DNA of 64,000 nucleotides. It comes from Congeria kusceri (lineage: Eukaryota; Mollusca; Bivalvia; Myida; Dreissenidae). How positions within the stretch are numbered: position 1 is the first letter of the stretch; each line of letters begins with the position of its first letter. Under the pieces are notes generated by a model, which was not told where the DNA came from, did not search any database, and worked only from the letters and a program-made list of their open reading frames with translations. Below, one piece after another: positions 46,600-60,287 of this stretch. The stretch spans positions 9,841,215 to 9,905,214 of the forward strand of contig CM051029.1 in assembly GCA_027627225.1 (NCBI GenBank), in the 5' to 3' direction. A program made the position numbers and the translations under genes.

Positions 46600-48000
46600 T
46601 TGTAAAACAACATCCTTTAATTTTCTTCTAATTACTACATTGTTTATATCAATAATCTGTTTTGTGGTATACAATAGCTTTGAACACCCACAGATTATCA
46701 GTATTTTGTAAGTAATGAATACAAAAAAGAATGAAAACTGAACATGTTTAAGCCAATGTTTTACTGTCAGTTAATTAATTGCAGCATGTATTTCGTTTTA
46801 ATATGTTGACAACTATTTCAATATTAAGATATCGTTTTAAATAATATCAAGTGCATGCATGAATACTTCGATATATCATGCTCACACAACAAACACTATT
46901 TGAAGGTCACAACGGCAAACAAGAGCCCAAGAATCTTTGGTATCCTTTACAACGGAATACGGTTGAAACCATAACATGTATGTTTGTTAAATTGTAAAAA
47001 CAGGTTTTGAAATTTTTATTTTTTGCACTTAAGAACATATATTTATTGGCAGATGAAGAAAACATGTATAATTATTAGCATAAAGCATACACTCTATACA
47101 AACATAATAAACACATTTATACATAAATGTGTTTGTTTTTCAACAATATATATTGCAATTAATTGTATCAATGAATCTGATAATGTGATATACATTATAT
47201 GTGTACATGGAAATAAAATGAATATAAACACTGATTTCTAATAAAACATCATATGTTAAATTTAAATCATTAGACCAACTTAGTCTAATAATGGATTAAA
47301 ACTCTAAAAAACTCTATATATTTTTTTATTTACATGTAAATTCATGTAAAGGAAACATAAGATTCTTTATTTCAGAGTTTTTGTTCCATGGAAGTGCGGC
47401 ATGACATATGCAAATTTCATCGAATTCCACTGCTAGCCACTATAAAAAGCAGACGAGCTTATCAACTCGAATGAACATTATCACACATTTTTTATTCAAG
47501 ATGCACCTCAAATAGGTCTAAGATATAGAGTTCTTCTGATTACTGATACATACTTCTGACTGTTAATAAAGATTCTAAATTTAACTTCCAAACATGTGTG
47601 TATTAATTCAGACAACTACCTAATTACTATAGCGTGTTTATAGCATATATATTCCTATTTCATTTTCATTTTTCATTTAAGCATGAGGTACACCTGATTT
47701 TCTTTTATATTTATCTGTCAATGTGTTTCTGTTTGTCATTAGATTTTCACATTTTAATACTTTAAGCAAATTTAAAGTGATGTATGAAACCAAACACTGG
47801 AGCAGTAAAGATAGTTAGAGATTTTTGCATTTTGAGTAATAAGGTTATAAACGTAATGAAATGCGTTTGCTAATTAATGTAAGCTTTTTGATAAGCAACA
47901 CCATTTTACAATTGTTATTCCTCACCCAATTGCTTTATGTACCACTGTATTTGCAGTAAGCTATTTAGTCTTAAATGAGTTACCATGTTGCGGTATACAG
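46600..48000. other. AT-rich intergenic DNA
   Basis: No gene, RNA or structured repeat is seen. Confidence 0.5.
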
Positions 48001-48105
48001 CGGACAGGCTGTATTGTTACATTACTGAAAAAAAACGGAAGGCAATATACATACATGTACTCGTAAGCAGAACTATAATATAGTGCATTACTAGTTTGTT
48101 ACATT

Positions 48106-48180
48106 AACATAAAACTAATATACTTGGTAATAACGGTACATATATTCCACCGTTATTACCATGTATATTAGTTTTATGTT
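48106..48180. repeat. Palindrome with 32-bp arms inside a MITE-like element
   Basis: Arms 48106-48137 and 48149-48180 pair with one mismatch around an 11-nt loop. Outer words ATTGTTACATTACTGA (near 48014) and TCAATAATGTAACAAT (near 48197) pair again, so about 48003-48222 forms nested inverted repeats typical of a MITE. Confidence 0.8.
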
Positions 48181-49149
48181 ATTTTACAGTATTTTTCAAT
48201 AATGTAACAATCCAGACTGTAGTTCATTGAATTGATTTTCCTATTGATTAGGCCTATAGCTACAATGCAATTCCTCATTTTAATATTTGTTAACATGTAT
48301 ACATGTATACATGTCAAATGTAAACTGCACAATCTGTTTACAATGGCTTATTTTGGATTAAGACGGCATAGGTAAAAATACGTGTTTTCTATTTTAGGAC
48401 AATGTTAGCGTTTGTCTTGGATATTCTGCTTAGCTTAATGACTTTGCTCGTACACTTCACATAAATGCTCCTTTACATTTCCTGTTATTGCTAAAATGTA
48501 ATTGTAAAAAAGTTTTAAATAAATATCAAATCAACGCACAGATTAGAATCCGTCCCCACAAAAAACGTTCAATTTCCTTTTTGAAAATTCCTCTTCTACG
48601 CGCTAATTTATGTTTTTTGTATCAGACTAATGGCTATGACAGTTTTAAACATCACTTTATGACGCTTATATAATGCTGTACATTTTACTAACTACTGATT
48701 AAGCTGTGTTGCAAATTCGTTTGATGGGACAACTTTTCAACGCCACGATGGTCTCCCATTATTTTCGCCTATAACAAATAATCGTTTGCAATAAAAGGTG
48801 CCGATAGTGTTAGTTTTGGCCCCATTGTTTACACCAGATATTGTTTTCGAAACACGTGCGCAAACTTCCCGAACATTTCCGGAGTAATTAAGATTTAACT
48901 TACGTTAACTGATATTTAAACATTTACATAGTTTCGATTTGTTTTAGTTATTTTAAGAATAGCATATACAATGATAAGATTGTAGTGCTTTAAAACTTAA
49001 TATTCTTCTTAAATACCGATCCTTGTACATGTATCTTTTATGTTATATAAACATAAAATACGATTGTTGTTAGGACTTAACAGTATTTTTTACAATTCTG
49101 TCTAAATAATAAGGATAGGTTCACCAGCCGTGAGTATTGGTATTCTATT

Positions 49150-49420
49150 TTTATATAGTATACGCTTTGAGCGCGGGCATCGCTTGCCCGGTCATCCGGT
49201 TCATGGTAAATTGCGCACTGTAGTGGCAAAATTCACATACTTTCAGGACCGTGCACTAGTGCGCCGGCAATGGAAACACTTGTCAGGTACCAACTTCCTT
49301 GTGTACGAACAATTACCACAGGATGTGATAGTAAAGCGCCGGAAACTGGTGCCAAAAATGAAGGCTGCATGGATAGCGTATGATACGCTATACGTGGACG
49401 GCAAACCGCTTCGCGAGTAG
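49150..49420 (+). pseudogene. L1-like ORF1p fragment (RRM plus C-terminal domain)
   Basis: An open stretch with the ORF1p order of motifs: FERGHRLPG, VVAKFTYFQDRALVRRQWK, LSGTNFLVYEQLPQDVI, KRRKLVPKMKAA, YDTLYVDGKPL, then TAG. This is the transposase_22/L1 ORF1 RNA-binding region. GC-richer than its surroundings. N-terminal coiled coil and ORF2 are absent, so it is a truncated insertion. Confidence 0.7.
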
Positions 49421-49429
49421 GGGCACGCC

Positions 49430-52400
49430 GGGGATGAGCTTTCCATTGTATCATGGAATGTAAATTAACGTTCCAACGACAAGAAACAATGTACATAATT
49501 TGTAAATATGGTGTCTTGTCACGATATATGTTTCTTATACGATTTATGGACAAATGCTAGAAGTAATTTTTCTCTTAACAGTTATATAATTTTTATAGAC
49601 AATTTCAAAACAGAAACGCTAAAAGGTGTAGTGGTGGGTTATTTTTATATTACAGGGAAAATCTACAGGACGGTTTTGAAATTACACGTAATAATCACGA
49701 CACGATTATCTGGCTTAAATTAGACAAACATTTATTTAATCTTGAAGAAGATATTTACTTATGTGGGACTTATTTATGGTGTGAAAAGTAGCCAGCATAT
49801 ACTATTGTTGATATTGATTTGTTTGATATTTTGCAAAATTATATTTTTATGATATTTATAAAGTTAACGGTCTTGTTGGCGATAGTAACACGTTTACATA
49901 TTTATCTGGTAACGGATATTGAAGACGAATTACATTTTGTTATAATAGTTAACAATTGTCTGACCTGAGAAAAAAATTGTTAAAAAATACTACTTTGAAA
50001 ACCCATCTGTTTTTAAATGTATTCAACTACTTAACTCAAACAATAAAACGGAAATTATTAACTTGTGTAAATATATTAAGCAAGCTCTGTATATTAGAAA
50101 TACACTTACAGTTGTAAACATTTAATACAAAGGTTCATCCTCCTTATCTATTAATTAACCATAATGTTAAACATTTTCTTTTGCTCGATGCCATGTCGAT
50201 TGTATATATTTTCTGTAAATATGTGTTGTAGACTATGTACTTTGTGCAAGTCTTAAATAAACATATGTTCTGTTCATCTGTTCTGTCTGTCATTACATGC
50301 CATATTTTATTAAACGAATTCATGAAAAATGTTAGTAAGTTAGCCATAGGCCTATTAACATGCTCGATTGTTCGGTTAGTAGTCAACCACGCTAATCATC
50401 TGAACCTGCATACATGTGAACAACATACATGCAGTACCCTTTAAAATTAGTACTACTTTCAATAAGAAACTGTAGTATAACTTATTATTATTGTGAGCAT
50501 AATGTCTAAGTATACATAGCAACTAATTTAGGCATACTGCAATTGATCGTTTTGAGATAATGTCGCATATTAAAAACTCGCCATATTTTCAAAATGTGAT
50601 TGTTATGTCCAAATTATACGTATAAGGTATAATAACTACGATTCTTAGCTGATTGTGATATCGTGTGTTATAATTGGCCTCTAAATACTTAATAAAAAGA
50701 AATGCATTATTTGAGGCAACACGTGTGCTTTAAAAGTTGTTTAATAGTTGCTCAAATAAAAAAATGTATTAAGATTGCACTAGGTATCAAGTTATGTCAG
50801 CTCAATTGATAAAGCATCCTGATTTCTTTGCGAAACAAAGGCACACGTACACAATAGCACTCCAATGTGACTTTGTCGTCTTCATGTTAATAATAAGAAT
50901 ATCATATTCAAATTCAAAACTATTGCCACAATCGATCATTCAACTTTAAATGGTAAATCAAATACGCTTGCGATATTGCATAGTTATGCAAAATGTTACT
51001 TAACATCACTACTAAGAGCTTAAACATGATACCTACTGCTATAATTTACATCAACCACCGAAAATAAATAATCAAGAGCCAGTGAATATATATGAAAGTG
51101 CTGCGTTACTCGTAGTATTTTTTTTTTAACATAGACGAACATTTATGCAAATTACATTGGACGGGTAAAACATACAATGAGAAAAATGTCTTTCCAGAAC
51201 AGTTCATACATATTCATTAGTTAAATTGTGTTGTGCTCGTTTGTTTGGCGGTTCAACTTGTTCCGACAAAAGAGATGTAGTTTTATATTACATTTCGTAT
51301 ATAACTAAAGAAGACGGTTGCAAGTCCGTTCGCGGCAATCAATAACCTAAATAAATAATTACGATTATTATAAAATGATGAATGTACATCATAGTATGTT
51401 ACCTAAATGCATGCGACAATTATAGAGCGATAAGTTTCGCATAGGTAAATATAATGACGCAATACACGTACATATATGTGAATACACGCGCGTATGGTGC
51501 TTGGTATTGTGCTCGTTAATGTACTCTGGCAGCGTACACGTTGATATGATATGTTATCCGATGAACACACACAATAAAAGGCACTTGTTTTAGAATCGCC
51601 AAATACATTGTACATGTAATAAGACACACACACACGCAATGTTAAAATTGTTAAATCATTTAACTATATAAGTGCACGAGTGCAACAATTTCAACGAAAA
51701 AATGGCAGGAAGGCCGATATACATATACGAAATAATTGTTTGCGCTTAAAATTGTACATATTCTACATCTGAAAGATATACATGTAGATATCAACATCAA
51801 TAACAGATGAATGTAATAATAGCATTCCCCAAGGCGGTATCTGGTGGCATTCAAAATAGCTCAGAGGCTTGTACTTGTAGCTGATACGAATACAGGATTC
51901 ATTGACAAACTTTCGTCGGGCCCGATAAAAGTTTCTTACGAATTGATTGTGCAATAAAAAGATTTGACCGGCTTGAAAGCATATTGGCATGTTTTCAGGT
52001 CATGCTATGAAACAAGGAATATTCAGCAATAAAATTAACATACAAAGTATGTTCTTCTATCTAGACATAAACAATAAATGCCAATCAATAATGACACGTG
52101 AAGGGTTGTTAACCAATGCATGTATATAAAACAATACTCACATAATTATTGCCCTTTTCTTGTACACAAGGCTATGACTGAAAACTGATCACCCGAATGG
52201 AAATGTTAAAACTATAAGTGTAATACAACATATCAATGCTTAACGTAATTATTTATGTTAATTGACTGTGCCATTATGCTGTGTAGTTAGTTAGATGGAA
52301 TGTGACCTGATTATAGGAAATGAAATTATATGCATGCTGTTCATACATTTCTCAGTTACTATGTCATATTATGTGAACGGATGTTTAGCCTGTGTCTTAC

Positions 52401-52924
52401 TAAAAACTACGTTATACATATATTACATGCCAAGATTTCATTCGGACAAAACGGTGTTTTGAGTATGAATAAAGGCTTATGAATGAACATACACTTACCC
52501 TCTGTATGGTGATGGATATTAATACATATTACAAATAAAATAATGTAATTATGCAAATACCTGATACAACACGAAAGCCAATACATTGAAACGGTTACAA
52601 CAACTGAGCATATAGATATTTATTACACCAACTGCTTTAGAAGGAGCATGACCACATAACACTGTTATGACACTGAAACAGCTCTTAATAAATGCGGAAG
52701 TTTAAATTTATAAATACAACGCACACACAGGTATGTCATTGAAATGACATATATATATTGTTAATATAGTTCATGTAAATGTAAACAGTTCACTGTGTAA
52801 CTAATAATGTTAGTGGTAATGGAATTTATAAACACTTTATGAACGAAGCTCGCATTTCCTATGTATTTCCATTTTTCAAAAACTTAAATTTCTTAGGGAT
52901 ATATTGAGGTAATAAACAGAGACG
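49430..52924. other. AT-rich intergenic DNA
   Basis: Only short spurious frames. No domain, RNA or structured repeat recognised. Confidence 0.5.
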
Positions 52925-52973
52925 ATGTTTCTCTTGATATGTGTGTGGATATTGATATTGTAGAGAGTTACAG
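52925..52973 (+). pseudogene. Broken leader exon, possibly of unit D
   Basis: MFLLICVWILIL, then TAG at 52961-52963, then RVT and a G|GTAAGT donor in phase 1. The hydrophobic core and donor phase match the cluster's leader exons; the nonsense codon sits where the cleavage region should be. It is 4.6 kb upstream of the unit D V-like exon. Confidence 0.5.
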
Positions 52974-54547
52974 GTAAGTTGTAAGTGAGTTTAAAAACCT
53001 TTTGGCGGCAACTTGTCGTATTTTGCGTGTTTCTGAAGTCCTTTTGAAACATTGATACATGTAATTACGTCTTCACAAACATAGGTGGACAAACACAAAT
53101 AGCAACTGTCAATATTAGAAACAATAATCTAAATGATTCGCAGCACTATCACAGTTTTTGTTGGAATATATATCATGCAGGCATGTGCAATAAAAAGCAA
53201 TAGTTTGCGAAATAATTTAACTGTTTTGCATACACATACCCATTCACAGGTGTCTTATTTCTACAGTGATACATACGAATTTCATGTACATGTATGAACT
53301 ATTTTTAGAATGCTCAACAATAAACTGATCTAACGACCTCATGCTTTCCAATAAGAGTTACATGAACGGCAAATAGAGCATTCAGCTATTGATTTTAATT
53401 ATTAAATAACGTTAAGTTTATGGAATGGACAACATTTGCAAGATCATTTGTTAGACAGTTGTATTTGCAGCGGTTACTTCCCCATTGGTTCTCTTCTCAG
53501 TTCCCCCTGCCACGACGAGTTAAAACCTTACATATTTGAAGGAGACGATTATGAGGAGTTGAAGATTTATGTTTACAACAATTTTAATTTTATCATTATT
53601 ATTTTATAACAATGACACATACATGTTGCATTATTGGCACAGGTATATATGCATGTATTACGAGTTAAAGTGAAAAACAATAAATAAACAAATAAATAAA
53701 TAAGTAAACATAACAACGCAAGGATTGTACGTTGTCCTCGTTTTTTTTTATGCGCTTCCCTATGGTCACGTGGAACTTCATGCCGGCAGGGATTTAAAAT
53801 TGAGCTATGCTCGAACACAGTTATATCTCTGCGATGAGGTTGGATACATACGACAACCTTTATAAAACGGCAGTACGCTGGTCGCAAGTCTAGTGGTATA
53901 TCCCATATAAGACCAGTTTAAGATGACCAGCGTAAGATACGACCTGCTTATAAACCGGCCTCCCGTATTTTATTTAGGCAAGGATTTACCGAGAAGGGGA
54001 CATGAGGCATGTGCTCCCTTGCTCTCCCCAAAGCTTATGCATTATATGTATATAAAACAAGAAATGTTAATAGTAAAAGTGAAATATGACAAGGTGACGC
54101 TCCTAAAGTGATCATTATCGCTTATCCAAGTCCAAGGCACATATTCAAATGAGGGGTGGGGGCGAATGTGGCATGTCCTTCATGCTGGTTCCATTCCTAA
54201 GTTATGTGTACATTCTAAAACATGTACTTTGAAACACCCTAGGCTGTGTCCCCACACTGTTCATAATCGGTAAACTGAGAAAACCGTCATAATAAGCACG
54301 TAGGCGCTTATTCACAATGAAGAATGGGGAACACTAAGGTCGTCTGTTTGCACCTGAACCAAACGGATCCTTATCGCATAGTAATACCACCACCTAATAC
54401 CATTATAGAACCGGTGCTTGTTTAATGTGTCCACACGGCACTTTAATTAAGATGCTTGTTACTTCTACACGATTTTGACGTTTTAATTTATTTTCAAGCT
54501 ATTGCTTATATCGCTTAAAATCATTCTGGAACAAAGATATTGTCATA
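52974..54547. other. Intergenic or intron DNA with a TIR-like fragment
   Basis: A block at 53830-53963 holds TACGAC/GTCGCA words and the end TATAAACCGGCCTC, resembling the right end of the element at 24535-25926. Nothing else is recognised. Confidence 0.4.
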
Positions 54548-54690
54548 GGCTTTCCGGCTGGGGCAGTGGCTGGAACACTTGCTTCGCACTGCGGTGATCG
54601 GGATTCAATTCCAGGTCCCGGCCCATGTGAATTTAAGTGTTGTTCACCATACCTCCGGGTACTCCGGTCTCCACCTACATCATAAGATAT
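54548..54690 (-). mobile_element. tRNA-derived SINE-like element
   Basis: GC-rich block in AT-rich DNA. Box A-like TGGCTGGAACACTTG and box B-like GGGATTCAATTCC are spaced as in a tRNA-derived RNA polymerase III promoter on the plus strand, followed by an unrelated TCCGGGTACTCCGGTCTCC body of the type seen in molluscan SINEs. The strand is uncertain; the boxes read on plus. It does not fold as a functional tRNA. Confidence 0.5.
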
Positions 54691-56230
54691 CACCAAAAAT
54701 AAACATACATTTCAGTACAAATACTTCCTTAATTTAAAATGGCAATTTAAAATACATTAGTATACATTTTATTTGAAATAAATCATTGTGTGTGCGTGCT
54801 AATTTTATGAAATAACGTTAACCCATTGTGGTTATAGCATAATTCTACATAGTTTTTGAACAGCCCTCAAAAATAGCTGGAAACTGAAGCTATGATTCGA
54901 AATTCGTTCCAACTTTCGATGCATCTAATTAAAAAAAAAGGTTTGTTTCCGCTTCAATCTCCCATACAATCTAGGGGGAGTTAAAAACACTTTTTTTGTG
55001 TTTCTTTGCGGCATATTCACCACGCAGTTTAGGTATATTGAGGTAACATGTAAAATGTAAAATGTTTAAACGCATGCAATCAAAGAAACTGTACCTCACG
55101 GTATGTCATTACCAAGAGCGCCTGTCTCACGCAGACTAATTCGAACTTTTTGCTTTTTACCGAAAAGCAGCATACTAGCAAAAACTGCTCTGTTTACCGA
55201 ACGTAAGAAAACAGCGTTAAGGGACAGCGGAAAAAAATAAGGAGGAGGGGTTTTTGGGTTAGCGGAAACCAACAATTTATTTTTACGCCTAAAAGTAAAT
55301 TACGTAGTGGTGCTAGGGCACACCCCGGGTCCTCACAAAATGCAGCTTCGGTGCGGGCGGACTTCATAAACTTCGAGATAAACACAGTAGTAATTACCTC
55401 TTTGAATTATGGTAGAAAACACTTTAGCCCGCTTGCAACGTTTTATAATTAGTTAAATTGAAACTAATAAGTGTTCTGTGTATTGAGAGATAATGTATTT
55501 CTCAATTAATATGTTTGAAACTGAACTCACATGTTTAATGTTGTGTTCGCATAAATAAGAATTTCGTCAGATGTATGCAAGTGGCTCATGTTGCGTCATG
55601 TATTTCATTCAATTATTTCACTTGTTACTATTTTGTAGTTCATGAGGTTCGTCGGTTTAAAACTTCTCAAAGTGTGCAATCGGTTGTGTTCCTTTTTTGG
55701 TTTATGAGGCGCTTCCAACTCAAGTTTGGACGAATGTTGAATCGTTGCCGCTATTTTAAGCTATTTATGAATTATACTGAAAAATTTTTGTTTTGTTTTT
55801 TTGGTTTGTTAATGACGAGTTGGGTGCAGAATTGTACGGTGGAAGATTACCTGCCAGTTATGGTAACCACCAACTGAACTCACATGCGCAGGTCGAAAAT
55901 CGAACCTTGGACGCATAAGTGTGAACAGAGAGTATGCTAGCAAGCCAGATAGCAACTACTCTACATGAGTAGAGACGATCGTAATGAAAATTAGGCGCAA
56001 AGAGTGGTATGTGTATATTAGAAACAAAACTTTTGGATGGAAGGACAATGTTTAAAGACACCAGGTATTAATGAATGAACAGTATTGTATTGACTGACTC
56101 TATATACATTTGGCTTCGTTCGGGATGTTTCCATGTATATGCATGATTGATGGATGCATGGATTTCGGTTGCTTATAGGCGGATTAATTGATGGATTCAT
56201 GAGTGATTCAATGAAGTAATAAGTGTGTGA
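54691..56230. other. AT-rich DNA without recognised features
   Basis: The open frame 55575-55877 is Phe/Cys-rich and matches no domain I know. Confidence 0.45.
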
Positions 56231-56660
56231 TTGAATGAATAAATGAATAAATGAACAAATGAATAAATGAACAAATGAATAAATGAATAAATGAATAAAT
56301 GAATAAATGAATAAATGAATAAATGAATAAATGAATAAATGAATAAATGAATAAATGAATACATGAATGCACGAATAAATTAATAAATTAATAAATTAAT
56401 AAATTAATAAATTAATAAATTAATAAATTAATAAATTAATAAATTAATAAATTAACAAATGACTAAATGACTAAATGAATAAATGACTATGTGAATAAAT
56501 TAATAAATTAATAAATTAATAAATTAATACATTAATAAATTAATAAATTAATAAATTAATAAATTAATAAATTAATAAATTAATAAATTAATAAATTAAT
56601 AAATTGATGAAAGAAAAATAAAGTAATGAATAAATGAACAATCAATCAATCAATCAATCA
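56231..56660. repeat. AATG/AATTAATA microsatellite array
   Basis: About 430 bp: (AATGAATA)n and (AAATGAAT)n, then (AAATTAAT)n, a short AATGACTA segment, a second (AAATTAAT)n and finally (CAAT)n. The alternating blocks suggest slippage and unit conversion. Confidence 0.95.
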
Positions 56661-57549
56661 ATAGGCATTAAATGGCTGCCAGCTTGAAACCCACTGTATC
56701 CCCTATACGCAGTCCTGTCTTGCCCGGCCCATTTATTCATTATGTGTTGAATAAGTTATGTATTAATTAAATTATATATTAAATAAAACATGTTATTGGT
56801 ATGTCATAAGAATATGTACTTTTACCAAATTTAATAGTTATTTAAATTTTGCACAATTAATTAGATGTTAACAGGTATGCGCAAAAACGTTACTTAAATC
56901 TACGGCATGTCGTCATCAATGCATTTTTTGCTGACATTCTTTATTCACGCCTGTTGAAGACCATTAAAAGTCGGAACACTTTTAAATGTGGAGTTGCTTC
57001 TTTTTATTTTAAATGTTGCAATTATAATGGTAGTAATTTAATAATCTCATAATAACGCTAAAAAAACTTCATTTAATAAAGATTGCATGTTTATATGATA
57101 AGTTAATTATGTTAAGTTAAATACTATTTAATAAATGTTTAGCATATGAATTTCACTATCAAATAGTATTCGCTCGTATATTGTTATTGTTATCATAAAA
57201 ATTCTGAATTAATATCGACGACAATCATAAACATGTCTTAAATAAATGATTAAGTAAACATCCAGCGCTTTGATTTGTCATAATTTAGATCACGGGCACA
57301 AATGGGTACTGTAACTTGGGTTATTTACATCACTCGGCACTATTCACCCATTAAAATGCCTTCACCTGCTTTAATATGTGTTTTTTCAATATTAAGGATA
57401 GTATACACATGTTCAGGTATATACCATTGTGTTGTTTACAAGACAAAACAATACTTATCAATCCACACATTCAAATATGAGTTATTTGCACAATTGTAAA
57501 AGTATATGCTAGCAGAATCTTCTTTCTTAACAATATCGTTAAATTGCAG

Positions 57550-57858
57550 CGTCCTGCATTCATCAATATGCCGAAAAAGGAGTTCACAATGTGCAACTGT
57601 TGTTTGATTTCAATTGGAGTAACACACTACAACGAAAAGTACTTTGATTTAAAGAAACAACATATATGGGTGAGTGCGTATTCGTTTACGCTGCCGCATG
57701 CTCATTGTCAAACTCAATCGTTGGCGTCTACACCATTTCTTCAAATGGCGACCTAACATCTGCATACATTACTATTATGGCATTAAATGCAACAACAATT
57801 GGAGAATATATCTTCTCCAAAGAGACCGCCATTCAGTCGATATGCATTCAAACCTCAG
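57550..57858 (+). pseudogene. Unit D V-like Ig exon with in-frame TGA
   Basis: 309 nt, phase 1-1, acceptor AAATTGCAG, donor GTATGT. Reads SCIHQYAEKGVHNVQLLFDF then NWSNT, and after the stop MGECVFVYAAACSL ... AYITIMALNATTIGEYIF. The single lesion is TGA at 57645-57647; the flanking frame stays open and in register. Homologous to 8973 (B) and 24017 (relic). Confidence 0.7.
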
Positions 57859-58458
57859 GTATGTATGTATATTTAGATGCGTGTATTGGTGTATTGCTGT
57901 TATTTTGATGTTATGATATTATTCGGGATGTTATCGTGTATCGGTAAAATTGTACATGTATTAAAGTCAATGAATGAATAATGCATAGGATTACTTTAAA
58001 ATTATTTATCGGGAGCCCTAGTCATGACAAGCGATCAACATTGTGTATGGAACGCCGGGGCTGTCTTAAAATGTCTGTGTTTGTGTTTTTATTTTAGCCG
58101 TATATGTTATATATATATATCAAACGTTTATGTTGTTATGTCGGGAAATCTTTTACCAATTTGAAAATAACACTATACACTTTAGAAAAATTCACCTGAT
58201 CATAACAAAAATAATTTAACCATAATGGCATATTCTTTAAACAAGTTTGCCTGATCATAGTATATAATGACATAGCAGTTGAACATAATAACACGTCTTT
58301 TAGACATAATAAGATATTCCATACAGGACAATTCGAAATTTGATAACATGAGACAGTCATGGCGTTCCATTAACGTGCAACACATCCGTACTGGTTATTT
58401 TGTGTTTAAATGTCGCTCATGTATACAGAATATTTTAAGAAATTATACATAAGTATGC

Positions 58459-59600
58459 CTTCGTTCGAAAGGGAGGGAGTATGTTGCTGTGTTCGTCCGT
58501 CGGGCCGTCAGTCCGTCGGTCTGCAGGATGGCCATACTTTATCTAGGCAATAACTACATACCATTAGGTCTTGCTTCGAACTTGATAGGAGTTTTGATTA
58601 TGACAAGTAGAGGATCTTTTATAAATTATTAATTCTGGGGTCATTTAGTCAAAAGACAAGGTCAAACCAATAAAATTATTACTAAAAACCAATAATTGTA
58701 AAATATGTTTCTAGCACAAACTTCGCAACCAGTGTCTTACTATATATGTTTGCCATGACTAGTACATGATCCATATTGATTGGTGGGTCCTTGGGTCAAC
58801 GATCAAGGTCGAACCGTCCAAAAAATGATAAAAAACACCCAATAATAATCTGAGCAATAACTGCGTTACCCAATAGGTCTAGAGCCTGGTAGATTAGTCA
58901 TGAGTATAAGCAGACCTCTCTTGATTATTGGGTCATCGGATCAACGGTGAAAGTCCAACTGGCCAATAGTTATAAAATATAGTTAAGGCAATAGCTACAG
59001 AACACTAAGGTATGTGTTTTTTTTGTCAAATCTGATCAGTAGGTTGTTATTAAAAGTAGCGTAGCCATATTATTATTGGGTCGTTGATTCAAAGATAAAT
59101 TGCGAACTGTCCAAATTATTTATTAAAAAAAACAACTCACCAATAGATGCAACAGTTGTCTTGTCAATAACTACAGAACCCGTAGGGCCAGGTTTTTGGA
59201 AATTGGTTGGTAGATTGGTCATGACTAATTAATGATCCTTAATGATTATTCAGTCATTGCGTCAGAGGTCAAGGTCAAACTGACTTAAAGTGGCCAGTAG
59301 TAAATCTTGCCCAGACAAAAATCATGTTTCCCTTATACCCGTATATGTTCGTAAAAAGTGTGAGGTAGTTATTTCATGAATACGAGTAAATCCCTATTGA
59401 TTATTGGATCATAGGGTCAAAGTTCAGTACAATTTTAAACAGACTAATATTTGGAAAACGATAAACTGGTCCGTGCCACAAATGAAGAATCCCAAGATTG
59501 GTAAAAGTCAGTAGGTACAGTGGTTTAGACAAGAAATAGAACTCTATTGATAATATAGGTTCATGGGATTAAAATTCAACGCCTAACTGTTCATATCCAT
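58459..59600. repeat. Dispersed repeat with GTCAAAGGTCAAGG-type units
   Basis: Starts near TTCGTTCGAAAGGGAGGG and a GTCCGTCGG tract, then seven or so degenerate units of TTGATTATTGGGTCAT..GGTCAA..GGTCAAACTG at roughly 130-170 bp spacing. Same family, opposite orientation, as 19215-20370. Confidence 0.65.
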
Positions 59601-59745
59601 GTGATTGTTCAAGTGTAAGAAACAACTATTTCCCGCTGTGATGACGATGAAGATATATATATGCTTAGCTACATAGAAATTTTAATATAATAAATCGTGT
59701 TGCTAACTGCATAAATGATTTGAATAGCACTTATTTTCTTTTCAG

Positions 59746-60046
59746 TAAACCTTACATCGTTGACACTCGTCCCACAGACAAACGTGTTATATCCAAGTAT
59801 ACAATGAGCAATAGACATTCACGTGCACCACCTCGATGAGTAGACCAGGTGCAAGTCTACATTGGTTTGTTGCGGGACGTAACGTCACAGACATGGCCAG
59901 CTATACATACATCTCTTATGTTGCTACCAGTATCATGCGATATACACCAACTTCATACGCCAGTGAGAATTTGTCGTGTACAGCATACTACTTGTTCAAA
60001 GCAACATATATAACTATGCAACGAATCACATGCATGCTTATTCAAT
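59746..60046 (+). pseudogene. Unit D Ig exon with stop and frameshift
   Basis: Homologous to the intact unit B exon 9672-9977. Acceptor TTTTCAG and donor T|GTAAGT are kept. In-frame TGA at 59805-59807. Length 301 nt is not compatible with phase 1-1 (B has 306), locating a small deletion just before FTCTTS. The 3' part (LHWFVAGRNVTD, LSCTAYYLF) still reads as Ig. Confidence 0.8.
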
Positions 60047-60287
60047 GTAAGTTTTTACCTACTTTTATTTTCAATTAGGCACGTATGTAAACTGTAAAAA
60101 AATACAACAACAACAAACATCATAGCCGTTGGAAAACATTTTATCATTTATGTGTCTTCCTTATTTCCATCGAACGCATATATCAAGTTATTGTCATTGT
60201 TGTTCATGCAATTCTTTCTTATTTGTCCACATCAAATAACATGTATTATGCGGATCTGACTATCGTTTAAGTGGGAATTGTCATTTA

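Noticed and set aside
54548..54620. Functional tRNA gene
   Set aside because: Box A/B-like words exist, but the flanks do not form an acceptor stem and a SINE body follows.
56231..56660. CRISPR-like or satellite array with functional units
   Set aside because: Simple 4-8-bp microsatellite; no spacers.
57544..57756. Open frame reading PKKEFTMCNCCLISIG across the unit D V-like exon
   Set aside because: Wrong frame; the Ig-homologous frame is the phase-1 one interrupted by TGA at 57645.
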